Assembly (NCBI RefSeq): GCF_001563265.1
Contig: NZ_CP005083.1
Span: forward strand, 3,599,001-3,663,000
Direction of reading: 5' to 3'
Length of the DNA stretch: 64,000 bases
Source: Sphingobium sp. TKS
GTDB lineage: Bacteria > Pseudomonadota > Alphaproteobacteria > Sphingomonadales > Sphingomonadaceae
Positions 41,772-50,472 of the stretch are shown in pieces. How positions within the stretch are numbered: the first letter of the stretch is position 1; each line of letters begins with the position of its first letter. The position numbers and the translations under genes were made by a program. The notes below the pieces were generated by a model. It worked only from the letters and a program-made list of their open reading frames with translations, was not told where the DNA came from and did no database searches.

Positions 41772-42260
41772 TTAAAGCCGGCGGGTCGTCGTGCCCGGTT
41801 CAGGCTCGGAGATGAAGCCGACCTTCGGGAAACCGGCGCGCTGCATCGTGTAGATGGTGCCGCCGATGCACCGATAGGGGACGTTGATGTCACCGCGGAT
41901 ATGCACTTCGGGCAGATCCTCGGGCGTCATATTTTCAACGCCGCCCGCCTTCTTGATGTCCGCTTCCAGCTTCGCGACCGCGCGGTCGAGCAGCTCGTCG
42001 GAGGACACACGAGTCAGGTTCCAGTAGACCGCGCAGCTACCGTCGGAGCTCTGCGTGACCGACAGGGAGACGTTTTCCGGTTTCGTCGTCGTCGGCTCGA
42101 ACGCGACCTTGGGAAGCTGTAGCTGAACCGTCTGGACGACGACCGGGACCGCGATAAGGAAGATGATGAGCAACACCAGCATGACGTCGACGAGCGGCGT
42201 CGTGTTGATGTCGGACATCGGCTTGTCTTCACCGCCGTCAGAGCCAACACTCATTGCCAT
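41772..42260 (-). CDS. exbD: ExbD-type biopolymer transport protein (first copy)
   Basis: A 162-residue ExbD with the same layout: SDINTTPLVDVMLVLLIIFLIAVPV membrane helix with the essential Asp, then a periplasmic domain including LPEVHIRGDINVPYRCIGGTIYTM. Two cysteines in the periplasmic part are unusual among ExbD proteins. Follows exbB, preceding the second exbD. Confidence 0.93.
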   Translation of the reverse strand: MAMSVGSDGGEDKPMSDINTTPLVDVMLVLLIIFLIAVPVVVQTVQLQLPKVAFEPTTTKPENVSLSVTQSSDGSCAVYWNLTRVSSDELLDRAVAKLEADIKKAGGVENMTPEDLPEVHIRGDINVPYRCIGGTIYTMQRAGFPKVGFISEPEPGTTTRRL

Positions 42261-42374
42261 TGATTATTTCCTAACATGCTTGTCGAGGGCGCCCCGGCAT
42301 TTCGGGACCCACGTCCGATAAGGGGGACCAGGCGTCGCAGCCGCCGCCGGCCCCCTTGCCGGCATCTCAGCCTA

Positions 42375-43139
42375 TCAGGCCTTGGTCGGGGCAGCGGCGG
42401 GCTTGGCAGCCGCAGCGGCCGGGGCAGCGGCGATCGCGGGCTTCACGGCGCCGTTCGACACCAGATAAGCCAGCAGGTCGACGGTGAAGCCGGCGAGCTG
42501 CTCGGAGATCGACTTGTTGCGGCGCTGCAGGAAGTTGTAGGCGAGCACCGCGGGAACGGCCACGGCCAGACCCAGGGCGGTCATGATCAGAGCTTCACCG
42601 ACCGGGCCGGCGACGGCGTCGATCGAGGCCTGACCGGCGGCGCCGATCTTGATCAGAGCGCGGTAGATGCCGATAACCGTACCGAACAGACCGATGAACG
42701 GCGAGGTCGAACCGACGGTCGCGAGGAACGCCAGCCCACCGTTCAGCTTCGAGTTGATCGCGGCTTCCGAACGCGCCAGCGAGCCGTGCAGCCAGTCATG
42801 CGCTTCGACCGGGTCGGTCAGCTTGGTGTGTTCTTCCTGCGCCTTGATACCGTCGTCGACGATCTGCTTGTAGGCCGAGTTCTTTTCGAGCTTGGCGGTG
42901 CCTTCCTTCAGCGAAGCGGCGCGCCAGAAGGTCGCACGAACCTTCTTGCCCTGGTTGATCACCTTCTGCTGTTCGATCAGCTTGGTGAACAGGATGTAGA
43001 AGGTACCGACCGACATACCGCAAAGGATGATGAAAACGGTCCAGGCGATGGTGCCGCCCTGCTGGAGCGCTTCCATCAGGCCGTACGGGTTCTCCGACTT
43101 CGGCGCGGCGGCCGCTGCGATAGACATCAACATGTTCAA
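42375..43139 (-). CDS. exbB: ExbB/TolQ/MotA-family proton channel protein
   Basis: A 254-residue inner-membrane subunit with three transmembrane helices (IAWTVFIILCGMSVGTFYILF, FLATVGSTSPFIGLFGTVIGIYRAL and LIMTALGLAVAVPAVLAYNFLQRR). The GLFGTVIGI helix is the family signature. The protein ends in an unusual Ala/Pro/Lys-rich tail. It forms the pentameric channel around ExbD that energises TonB. Confidence 0.95.
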   Translation of the reverse strand: MNMLMSIAAAAAPKSENPYGLMEALQQGGTIAWTVFIILCGMSVGTFYILFTKLIEQQKVINQGKKVRATFWRAASLKEGTAKLEKNSAYKQIVDDGIKAQEEHTKLTDPVEAHDWLHGSLARSEAAINSKLNGGLAFLATVGSTSPFIGLFGTVIGIYRALIKIGAAGQASIDAVAGPVGEALIMTALGLAVAVPAVLAYNFLQRRNKSISEQLAGFTVDLLAYLVSNGAVKPAIAAAPAAAAAKPAAAPTKA

Positions 43140-43217
43140 GACTTCCCTCTCAAAGGATCAATAACAAGGGGCAGGCGGCTTCCAGTCATTCGGAGGCGCG
43201 CGCCTGCCCTTTCAAAA

Positions 43218-43874
43218 TCACTCCGGCAGACGCCAGGTAATGCGGCCATTGTACGTGTCCGACATCGGACCACCCCCGGCTGCTACCGCGGGCTTGAACC
43301 TCGCGCGCTTCGGCAACAGGCGGCAGGTCGCCTCATCGAGGTCGGCATGGCCGGTCGAAGAGGTGATCGTGCAGTTGGTCACGCGACCATCCGGACCGAT
43401 TTCCAGCCGGAACCCAGCCGTGCCCGAGCGTTCTTCACGCTGCGCGCGGCTCGGATAGTCGGCGTCGCTGAGCCAGCTGCCGGGGCTGCTGCGCGGAGAC
43501 GCACGAGAGGCGGGAACCTCCGGCGGCGGCGGAGCAGGCGGCGGCGGAGCAGCAACCGGAACCGGGTTGAAGACCGGCGGCGGAGTCCGAACCGTCTGAA
43601 TCGGCGGTGCGGGGGCCGGGGTCTGAACGATCGGCGGCGGCGCGACGACCGGCGGCGGTTCAATCGGTTGATCCGGCGGGGGCGGCGGCGGCTCCTCGTC
43701 CGGTGGCGGCGGTTCCTCCTTCACGTCGATCACGTTCAGCTGTTCCGCCGCCTTTTTGACATATTTCATGCCAAGACCGGTGACGAAGGCATAACCCAGA
43801 ACAGCGTGAATCAGGGCGACGATAATGATCGAGATCGTGCGACTCGATCCTTGCGAGTGGTCAGCATAGGCCAT
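43218..43874 (-). CDS. tonB: TonB energy-transducing protein
   Basis: A 218-residue protein: a short cytoplasmic start, one anchor helix (TISIIIVALIHAVLGYAFVTGL), a proline-rich periplasmic spacer (EEPPPPDEEPPPPPPDQ and following VAPP repeats), and a C-terminal TonB domain (YPSRAQREERSGTAGFRLEIG ... DEATCRLLPKRARFKP). It delivers proton-motive force to TonB-dependent receptors, which sphingomonads carry in large numbers. It heads the exbB-exbD-exbD operon; AAGGAG lies upstream. Confidence 0.95.
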   Translation of the reverse strand: MAYADHSQGSSRTISIIIVALIHAVLGYAFVTGLGMKYVKKAAEQLNVIDVKEEPPPPDEEPPPPPPDQPIEPPPVVAPPPIVQTPAPAPPIQTVRTPPPVFNPVPVAAPPPPAPPPPEVPASRASPRSSPGSWLSDADYPSRAQREERSGTAGFRLEIGPDGRVTNCTITSSTGHADLDEATCRLLPKRARFKPAVAAGGGPMSDTYNGRITWRLPE

Positions 43875-44085
43875 TCGGCAACGACACTCCTTAACTCAGC
43901 TTTACCAGTTGATTATCGGCAAATAAGCCAAAAACGGCCCGAGCTGGCCGGGTCATCCCGGTCATCTTGGCCCCTATCCGTTCATTTGCTACCGTGCGAA
44001 CTCCTATCGCGGCGCATCGTGGCACGCAAACGCTTTATCGATATGATCATTTGCGACCACCATTACACAGCAGAAAGACTTGCAT

Positions 44086-44101
44086 GTGACAAAGATGTCA
44101 C
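44086..44101. promoter_or_regulatory. GTGAC-N6-GTCAC inverted repeat
   Basis: A 5-bp perfect inverted repeat 23 nt before the start of the next gene, which resembles a CRP/FNR-type half-site spacing. It could equally be chance. Confidence 0.25.
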
Positions 44102-44124
44102 GGCCTGCCATCATTAGGACGAAG

Positions 44125-45003
44125 ATGAAAAAGAAATCCACCATGACCTTGCGGAAGCTGGCCCTGCTCTGCCTCATTTCCGCCGCACAATCGCAGATTT
44201 CCGCGGCTCAGACGACCGTCGACAAAATGGCGGCGCGACCATCCGAACGGGTCGCCGGTCTCGCTTATGCCGATATCGCGGACCTCGCGGACGCCGCGTC
44301 GCTGGTGGCACAGGCGCGGATTGGCAACATCATCAAATTGAAGCCCGGGCAGGCCGGCACCGTCCCGGCAGGGTATCAAAGGGTCTATGTCGAGGCGAAT
44401 GTCGCCAATCTGATTCGCGGCGAGGGAGGAATCACCCCTACGGTCCGCTATCTTTACGACGCGCCGCTCGATGCGCGGGGCAAATTGCCCAAGCTCAAGA
44501 AGGCGCAGGTCATTCTGTTCGCCCGCCCGGGCACGCGGCCTGGCGAAATCCAGCTCGTCGCGCGCGACGCGCAGGTCATCGCCTCTCCCGCCGAAATTGC
44601 GCGGGTGAGGGCGATTCTGTCCGAACTGGTCGCCAATGACGCTCCCCCGCGCATCATGGGGCTGGGCGATGTCTTCCATGTCGCGGGCACGATTGCCGGC
44701 GAAGGCGAGACCCAAATCTTCCTGCGCACGGAAAATGGCGATCCCGTCTCGCTGTCCATCCTGCGCCGGCCCGGGCAGGAACCGCGCTGGGCCGTGGCGC
44801 TGGGCGAGATCGTGGATGAAGCCGCCCGCCCCCCGGCACGCGGCAGCCTGCTTTGGTACCGTCTTGCCTGCGGCCTGCCCGACGCGCTGCCAGCCCGGTC
44901 GGTGCGCGCCCTTTCCCCGCAGGATGCAGAGGCGGCCCGTGCCGATTATCAGGTGGTTCTGAGCGCTCTGGGGCCCTGCGGCCGGACGCGGGCGGCTCGC
45001 TGA
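44125..45003 (+). CDS. Exported hypothetical protein
   Basis: A 292-residue protein with a signal peptide (MKKKSTMTLRKLALLCLISA, cut near SAAQ) and a mature part without a family I recognise. It shows a run of strands (YQRVYVEANVANLIRGEGG, AQVILFARPGTRPGEIQLV, GEGETQIFLRTENGDPVSL) and ends in a short Cys-containing tail (LGPCGRTRAAR). The ATG at 44125 is preceded by AGGA and precedes the signal peptide directly. It lies alone between tonB and hom. Confidence 0.65.
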   Translation: MKKKSTMTLRKLALLCLISAAQSQISAAQTTVDKMAARPSERVAGLAYADIADLADAASLVAQARIGNIIKLKPGQAGTVPAGYQRVYVEANVANLIRGEGGITPTVRYLYDAPLDARGKLPKLKKAQVILFARPGTRPGEIQLVARDAQVIASPAEIARVRAILSELVANDAPPRIMGLGDVFHVAGTIAGEGETQIFLRTENGDPVSLSILRRPGQEPRWAVALGEIVDEAARPPARGSLLWYRLACGLPDALPARSVRALSPQDAEAARADYQVVLSALGPCGRTRAAR

Positions 45004-45100
45004 TCGCTCGGAACGGCCCTCTGGTTCCTTTTCCTTGGACAGAAACGCAGAGGCGGCTATCAGCGCGGCGTCCCGTGATCAGGAAGGATGAAGAGAAGCC

Positions 45101-46420
45101 ATGACCAATCTGCACCGCCATGCCCCGCTGCGCGTCGCGCTCGTCGGCCTCGGCACGGTGGGCGGCGGCGTCATTCGGCTGCTTCAGACCAATGCGGACC
45201 TGATCGCCCGCCGCGCCGGATGCCCGATTCAGATCGTCGCCATTTCCGCGCGCGACCGGAACAAGGATCGCGGCGTCGACCTGTCCCCCTATGAATGGGT
45301 GGACGACATGACGACGCTGGCGACCCGCGACGACATCGACGTGGTGGTGGAGCTGATCGGGGGGGCGGACGGCCCGGCCCTCACCCTCGCCCGCCAGTGC
45401 CTGACCGTCGGCAAGCCTTTCGTCACCGCGAACAAGGCGATGCTGGCCCATCATGGGCTGGACCTCGCCGGTCTGGCGGAGAAGGCCGGCGTCGCGCTCA
45501 AATATGAAGCGGCGGTGGCGGGCGGCATCCCGGTCATCAAGGGCATGCGCGAAGGCGCCGCCGCGAACGAGATCAGCCGGGTCTACGGCATCCTGAACGG
45601 CACCTGCAATTACATCCTCACCACCATGGAGAAGGCCAAGGAATCCGGAAACCCCCGGGGCTTCGACGAGGTGCTGAAGGAAGCGCAGGAGCTGGGCTAT
45701 GCGGAAGCCGATCCCAGCTTCGACATCGATGGCGTCGACGCCGCGCACAAGCTGACCATCCTTGCCAGCCTGGCCTTCGGCACGGAGCTGGATTTCGATG
45801 CGGTCGCGACCACCGGCATCCGCCATGTCATCGCCGCCGACATCGCGGAAGCGGCAGCGTTGGGATACCGCATCCGTCTGGTCGGCATGGCGGAGAATGG
45901 CCCTGAGGGTCTGTTCCAGCGCGTCCACCCGATGCTGGTGCCGCTCGACCATCCGCTCGCCCATGTCGATGGTTCGCTCAACGCCGTCGTGGCGGAGGGC
46001 AATTTCGTCGGCCGCCTCTTCTTCCAGGGGCGCGGCGCGGGCGATGGCCCGACCGCTTCGGCCGTGGTCGCGGACCTGATCGACGTGGCCCGCGACGAAT
46101 ATGGCGACGCGCTGGCGATGCCTGTCGCCGCCCTGGCGCAGCAAAAGCCCGCCGATGCCGGCAAGCGCGTGGGCCGCGCCTATCTGCGCTTCAAGGTGCA
46201 GGACCGGCCCGGCGTGCTGGCGGAGATCGCGGCGGCAACCCGCGATGCGGGCGTGTCGATCGAAAGCATGATCCAGCGCGGCGCCAATCAGGCGGACGGC
46301 GTATTGGTCGCCATCGTCACCCACGCAGGCGAGGAGCGCTGCGTCCTCGACACGCTGAACCGTCTGGCGGGTTCCGAGAGCCTGCTCCAGACGCCGATGG
46401 TGATGCACATATTGGACTGA
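45101..46420 (+). CDS. hom: Homoserine dehydrogenase
   Basis: NAD(P)-dependent reduction of aspartate semialdehyde to homoserine, the branch point to Thr and Met. The 439 residues show the nucleotide loop VALVGLGTVGGGVIRLL, the catalytic domain with GGIPVIKGMREGAAANEISRVYGILNGTCNYILT and the EVLKEAQELGYAEADPSFDIDG signature, and a C-terminal ACT domain (FKVQDRPGVLAEIAAATRDAGVSIESMIQ) for allosteric feedback. Strong GAAGAGAAG before the ATG. Single gene. Confidence 0.96.
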   Translation: MTNLHRHAPLRVALVGLGTVGGGVIRLLQTNADLIARRAGCPIQIVAISARDRNKDRGVDLSPYEWVDDMTTLATRDDIDVVVELIGGADGPALTLARQCLTVGKPFVTANKAMLAHHGLDLAGLAEKAGVALKYEAAVAGGIPVIKGMREGAAANEISRVYGILNGTCNYILTTMEKAKESGNPRGFDEVLKEAQELGYAEADPSFDIDGVDAAHKLTILASLAFGTELDFDAVATTGIRHVIAADIAEAAALGYRIRLVGMAENGPEGLFQRVHPMLVPLDHPLAHVDGSLNAVVAEGNFVGRLFFQGRGAGDGPTASAVVADLIDVARDEYGDALAMPVAALAQQKPADAGKRVGRAYLRFKVQDRPGVLAEIAAATRDAGVSIESMIQRGANQADGVLVAIVTHAGEERCVLDTLNRLAGSESLLQTPMVMHILD

Positions 46421-46424
46421 TCCG

Positions 46425-46736
46425 TCAGTCCAGCCCGAAACTCCGCGCCAGCGTTTGTTCGATCGGCTCGCCAAGCCGAAAGATCCGACGATTGGCGCGC
46501 TTGGGGCAATTCATATTGCCGATGATCCGGCATGGCCGCGCATCGAAGCGATAGGCATTCATCTTGCCATCACCGCCCGGCGCGACGCTGCTGCCGAGGC
46601 GCGGTCCTTCCGTCTCCCCGCCCCCCAGGCAGAGCGACGGCACGGCCTGACAGGGCGCCGGACGGACCTTGCCGATCCGGCGCGTGACGCCTTCGGGTTG
46701 AGCGGCAAGGCTGGCGGCAATCAGCAGGAAGATCAT
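46425..46736 (-). CDS. Small exported hypothetical protein with four cysteines
   Basis: A 103-residue protein with a short signal-like N-terminus (MIFLLIAASLAAQ) and a basic mature part with two cysteine pairs (APCQAVPSLCLGG and RPCRIIGNMNCPK). No family recognised. It ends 4 nt from the convergent hom stop. Codon pattern looks genuine, but with no homology to cite this is a moderate call. Confidence 0.5.
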   Translation of the reverse strand: MIFLLIAASLAAQPEGVTRRIGKVRPAPCQAVPSLCLGGGETEGPRLGSSVAPGGDGKMNAYRFDARPCRIIGNMNCPKRANRRIFRLGEPIEQTLARSFGLD

Positions 46737-46948
46737 TTGCGCGGCCCTTGAGCGATTCCGACCGGCCGGAATCGATCGCCGGTCAAGAAATCGCGTAAAA
46801 TCAAAGAAACGGAGCGGTTCTTGCTCTTGTTATCCTGCGAACGTGACAAACGTGCTTCCGTTGCATGGGCCTGCTGAAAAGCGCACCCTCGACAAGGATC
46901 GGCCGACATCCTATCGCGCTTCACAATAGCGATAGAAGAGGAAACGAC

Positions 46949-47932
46949 ATGGTGCAGGCAAGCTCGATACTCGATCGTGTGCTGGTGCTGGAGATGGTGC
47001 GCGTGACCGAAGCGGCCGCCATCGCCGCATCGAAGCTGATCGGACGCGGCGATGAAAAGGCCGCCGACGCCGCAGCGGTCGAAGCGATGCGCCTGGCCTT
47101 CAACGACCTCTATATGGACGGCACCGTCGTCATCGGTGAAGGCGAACGCGACGAAGCGCCGATGCTCTATATCGGGGAGAAGGTCGGCAATGCGATCGGC
47201 ACCGGCCCCCGGATCGACATCGCGCTCGATCCGCTGGAAGGCACGACCATCACCGCCAAGGCCGGTCCCAACGCGCTCGCCGTGCTGGCGATCTCGGAGG
47301 AAGGCGGCCTGCTGAACGCGCCCGACGTCTATATGGAAAAGCTGGCGGTCGGTCCCGGCCTGCCCGACGGCATCATCGACCTCAACAGGTCGGTGCAGGA
47401 GAATGTCGAGGCCGTCGCCAATGCCAAGGGCGTCGACCCGCATGAGATCATCGTCTGCGTGCTCGACCGGCCGCGCCATGAAAAGCTGATCGCGGAATTG
47501 CGCGCCATCGGCTGCGGCATCATGCTGATCCCCGATGGGGACGTGGCGGGCGTGATCGCCACCACCAATCCTGAAACCAATATCGACATGTATATGGGTT
47601 CGGGCGGCGCGCCCGAAGGCGTGCTGGCTTGCGCGGCGCTGCGCTGCGTCGGCGGGCAGTTCAAGGGCAAGCTGCTGTTCCGCAATGATGACGAGCGCGC
47701 CCGCGCCCGCAAATGGGGCATTACCGATCTCGACAGAATCTATGACCTCAAGGAACTGGCCAAGGGCGACTGCATCTTCGCCGCGACCGGGGTCACTGAC
47801 GGCTCGCTGCTGAACGGGGTCAAGCGGCTGCCCGGCGGCAAGCTCACCACCGACAGCGTCGTGATGCGCGCCAGCACCGGTACGGTGCGCTGGGTGAAGG
47901 GCGAGCATCGGCTGGACCGGAAGCCGATCTGA
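46949..47932 (+). CDS. glpX: Class II fructose-1,6-bisphosphatase GlpX
   Basis: Gluconeogenic phosphatase; 327 residues. Metal and substrate motifs are VVIGEGERDEAPMLYIGEKVG and DIALDPLEGTTITAKAGPNAL, and MGSGGAPEGVLACAALRCVGG is also conserved. ATG 46949 is preceded by AGAGGAAA; an ATG at 46865 would add an unsupported leader. It works in glycerol-derived carbon flow together with glpD and glpK encoded a few kb downstream. A strong terminator follows. Confidence 0.95.
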   Translation: MVQASSILDRVLVLEMVRVTEAAAIAASKLIGRGDEKAADAAAVEAMRLAFNDLYMDGTVVIGEGERDEAPMLYIGEKVGNAIGTGPRIDIALDPLEGTTITAKAGPNALAVLAISEEGGLLNAPDVYMEKLAVGPGLPDGIIDLNRSVQENVEAVANAKGVDPHEIIVCVLDRPRHEKLIAELRAIGCGIMLIPDGDVAGVIATTNPETNIDMYMGSGGAPEGVLACAALRCVGGQFKGKLLFRNDDERARARKWGITDLDRIYDLKELAKGDCIFAATGVTDGSLLNGVKRLPGGKLTTDSVVMRASTGTVRWVKGEHRLDRKPI

Positions 47933-47951
47933 TCGATCATGAAGGGGTAAG

Positions 47952-47981
47952 AAAAAAGGGACTCGCTTGAGTCCCTTTTTT
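47952..47981 (+). terminator. glpX intrinsic terminator
   Basis: AAAAAAGGGACTC-GCTT-GAGTCCCTTTTTT: a 13-bp perfect stem with a U-run, symmetrical and so bidirectional. Confidence 0.93.
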
Positions 47982-48003
47982 CATGCGCGGCGTCGGCGCT
48001 TGC

Positions 48004-48381
48004 CTATCGCCCTGCGCGGTGGTTCAGATCGTGCCCGAGCGCCAGGATCGCGACGCCCAGCAGCGTATAGGCGCTTTCCTGCCAGCCATGATCCATGGTG
48101 AGCGCGCCCGCCATGATGCCCAGGCCCAGCGATCCGATAGCGGCGGGCATCATATAGCCATGCGCCACCGCGCCATGGCCGAGCGCCACGGCGCCGAGCA
48201 GGATCGCCAGCACAAGGCCGGTCTCATGGAAGATCGGGCTTTCGAAAATCCCGCCCGCCGAGGCCAGCACACCCAACAAAACGGCGGTGCCGAAGCAATG
48301 GGCCACACACATGCCCGACAGCACGATCGCAATGCGATCGATCCGACCGTTGAGCAAATGCTGGCGAAGGCTGATCGGCAT
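48004..48381 (-). CDS. MerC-domain membrane protein
   Basis: A 125-residue protein with four hydrophobic spans and the MerC-type metal motif CVAHC in GMCVAHCFGTAVLL. True MerC imports Hg2+ in mer operons, but no other mer gene is present, so this member may handle another divalent metal such as zinc. A palindrome resembling a Zur operator lies 27 nt upstream of the start. Single gene. Confidence 0.82.
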   Translation of the reverse strand: MPISLRQHLLNGRIDRIAIVLSGMCVAHCFGTAVLLGVLASAGGIFESPIFHETGLVLAILLGAVALGHGAVAHGYMMPAAIGSLGLGIMAGALTMDHGWQESAYTLLGVAILALGHDLNHRAGR

Positions 48382-48407
48382 GGTGTGAGCTACATAGGCG
48401 AGGCGGA

Positions 48408-48425
48408 GGAAAGTTACAACATATC
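48408..48425 (-). promoter_or_regulatory. Candidate Zur box upstream of the merC-like gene
   Basis: Read toward the gene, GATATGTTGTAACTTTCC matches the palindrome GATATGTTATAACATATC at 14 of 18 positions. That form is my recollection of a Fur-superfamily zinc-repressor site, not a database result. Position just upstream of a metal-protein gene fits. Confidence 0.4.
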
Positions 48426-48491
48426 ATAACCTGATTTTTGCGATGTTGTGACAAAGGGACGTTCATGGCCAATGCAAGCCATTAAAGTGAT

Positions 48492-48578
48492 ACGTGTTCC
48501 TGCGAAGGCAGGAACCCAGTTCCGCCGCTTGTGGATCATGCACCTTAGAAACTGGGCTCCTGCCTTCGCAGGAGCACG
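48492..48578. repeat. Dispersed repeat, family R3, copy 3
   Basis: GTTCCTGCGAAGGCAGGAAC with CCAGTTC, spacer, then ACTGGGCTCCTGCCTTCGCA with GGAGCACG; same structure as copies at 25190 and 27501. It lies between the merC-like gene and the end of the cyclase gene. Confidence 0.87.
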
Positions 48579-48623
48579 ATGCGCTTCAAGAAAAAGCGCG
48601 AAGCAGACCGTCCGCTCTCTACC

Positions 48624-50405
48624 CTATGCCGCCAGCCGCAGGCAGTTCCGCCCGCTATGCTTGGCGTTGTAGAGCGCCTTGTCCGCTGCCTCCAGCACCG
48701 CCTGGTCGTCGCTTTTCCCGTCCAGCCCCACCAGCCCCGCGCTGAACGTCACCGGAATCGCCTCGCCCGAATCGATCTGCACCGGATGGGCCGCCACCAT
48801 TTCGCGCAGCCGTTCGCAGATCATGCTCGCGCGCCCGACATCGGTGCCGCTCAGCAGGATGGCGAACTCCTCGCCCCCCAGGCGGCCGATGCTGTCGACG
48901 CTGCGCAGCCCCGGACGCAGCCGCTCGACGAAACCGGCCAGCACGCGGTCGCCCGCGCCATGACCGTAGCAATCGTTGACCGCCTTGAAATGATCGATGT
49001 CGATCAGCAGCAGGCAGGCGCGGGCGCCCAGGCGAACGCGCAACATCTCCTCCTCCAGCTTTTCGAGGAAGGCGCGCCGCGTATCAGCCCCGGTCAGCGA
49101 ATCCAGCGCGGCTTCCTGCTGCAAAGCGCGTTGCCGCGCCTTGTGCCGGGACATGTCGCGGATCGTGCTGACCAGGCCAGTGGGCAGGCCGCGTTCATCG
49201 ACCACCGCGCGCGCCACCATCTCGCACCATTCCCGGCCCTGGGCGGAGATGAAGGGGCGAAATTCCACCGTCTGCACGTCGCCCGGCTGGGCCAATGCCC
49301 GATCCAGCGTGGCGATCACCTGTTCCCGGTCCTCCGGATCGACCAGATTGGCGGCATCCTGACCGACCAGCAATTCCGGCGCGCAACCGATCTGCTCGGC
49401 CGCGGCGGGCGAGGCATATTCGATCACCCCCTCGACGCTGATGTTGAGCACGACGTCGCCGCTATTTTCCGCGATAGCGCGATAGCGCGCCTCGCTTTCC
49501 TGCAGCATCTGGAACAGTCGGCGGCGGCTGTTCAATTCCGCCGCGATCGGCATGGACAACAGGAAGCAAAAGGCAAGGAAAAGCTGAAAATACTGCATCC
49601 GCTCGCCCAGGGTGCCGGGGATCATGTGCAACGGCCCATGGCCGGTCATGGTGGCCATACCGCCGATGATCGCCAGGATCATGACCGATGCCGCCGCCCC
49701 CAGATTGCCCAGGCGGAACACGATGGCGACCATCGGCAGCAACAGCGCGAACAGCATCGGATAGCGCGCGACATAGAAGACATAGGCAGTCGCCAGGGCG
49801 AACAGCAGCAACAGGCCCAGCGCTTCCCATTTTTGGCGATGGCTGGTTTGGCCGAACCAGCGCCGCAATTCGCCCTGCATCAGCATCATCAGGATCGGCG
49901 TGCAGGTCAGCCCGCCCAGCACATGCCCGGTATACCATTGCAGCAGGGCCGCGCCGAAGGACACGGCAGTCAGCGTCGACGCGACCGACGCCGCGGCCAT
50001 GCCCGCAATCAGATTGGCCGGGCCGCAAAGCGCCAGGATGAAAACGAACAGCGGCTGCATCGATCCGGCGAATTTGCCGCCCGGCGCGAATCGGCGGCAG
50101 AGCAGCGCGACGATCAGCCCTTCCAGCAGGTTGATGCCCGCCATCGGCGCGGCGGCAAGCGGCCCCATGCCCCACAGCGTCGTCGACAGCGCGCTCGCCA
50201 CGCCGCAGGCGATGAGAGCCCATGGCCAGCTATTGGTCCGCGACGTCAGCAGATAGGCCATCAGCAACGCGTTGGCGCCCCAGATGAAGGCCAGCCCCCC
50301 TTCGAAGCGCGAACTGGCGAGCGCCAGCGACGCCATCAGGAAATAAGCGCAACCCAAGGCGATCGGCGCCAGGCGGGAAGAAGGATGTCGAAGAGACGTC
50401 TGCAT
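48624..50405 (-). CDS. MASE1-PAS-GGDEF diguanylate cyclase
   Basis: A 593-residue sensor that should make c-di-GMP. Residues 10-300 form the MASE1 membrane sensor with eight or so helices, followed by a PAS domain (SEARYRAIAENSGDVVLNI ... REWCEMVARAVVDERGLPTGL) and a GGDEF domain (DSLTGADTRRAFLEKLEEEML; active site GRLGGEEFAIL near 511). An RSVD sequence five residues before GGEEF is a typical inhibitory I-site. The PilZ protein at 40624 is a possible downstream effector. Confidence 0.92.
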   Translation of the reverse strand: MQTSLRHPSSRLAPIALGCAYFLMASLALASSRFEGGLAFIWGANALLMAYLLTSRTNSWPWALIACGVASALSTTLWGMGPLAAAPMAGINLLEGLIVALLCRRFAPGGKFAGSMQPLFVFILALCGPANLIAGMAAASVASTLTAVSFGAALLQWYTGHVLGGLTCTPILMMLMQGELRRWFGQTSHRQKWEALGLLLLFALATAYVFYVARYPMLFALLLPMVAIVFRLGNLGAAASVMILAIIGGMATMTGHGPLHMIPGTLGERMQYFQLFLAFCFLLSMPIAAELNSRRRLFQMLQESEARYRAIAENSGDVVLNISVEGVIEYASPAAAEQIGCAPELLVGQDAANLVDPEDREQVIATLDRALAQPGDVQTVEFRPFISAQGREWCEMVARAVVDERGLPTGLVSTIRDMSRHKARQRALQQEAALDSLTGADTRRAFLEKLEEEMLRVRLGARACLLLIDIDHFKAVNDCYGHGAGDRVLAGFVERLRPGLRSVDSIGRLGGEEFAILLSGTDVGRASMICERLREMVAAHPVQIDSGEAIPVTFSAGLVGLDGKSDDQAVLEAADKALYNAKHSGRNCLRLAA

Positions 50406-50472
50406 GTTCCGCCCCGCCCTAGACGCTTATCGTTAAAATATACTCACGATAATGATTTTACACAGAGGAAAA

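Noticed and set aside
42276..44117. A 613-residue open frame on the plus strand
   Set aside because: It is antisense to exbB and tonB and is low-complexity (Arg-rich), so it is a shadow.
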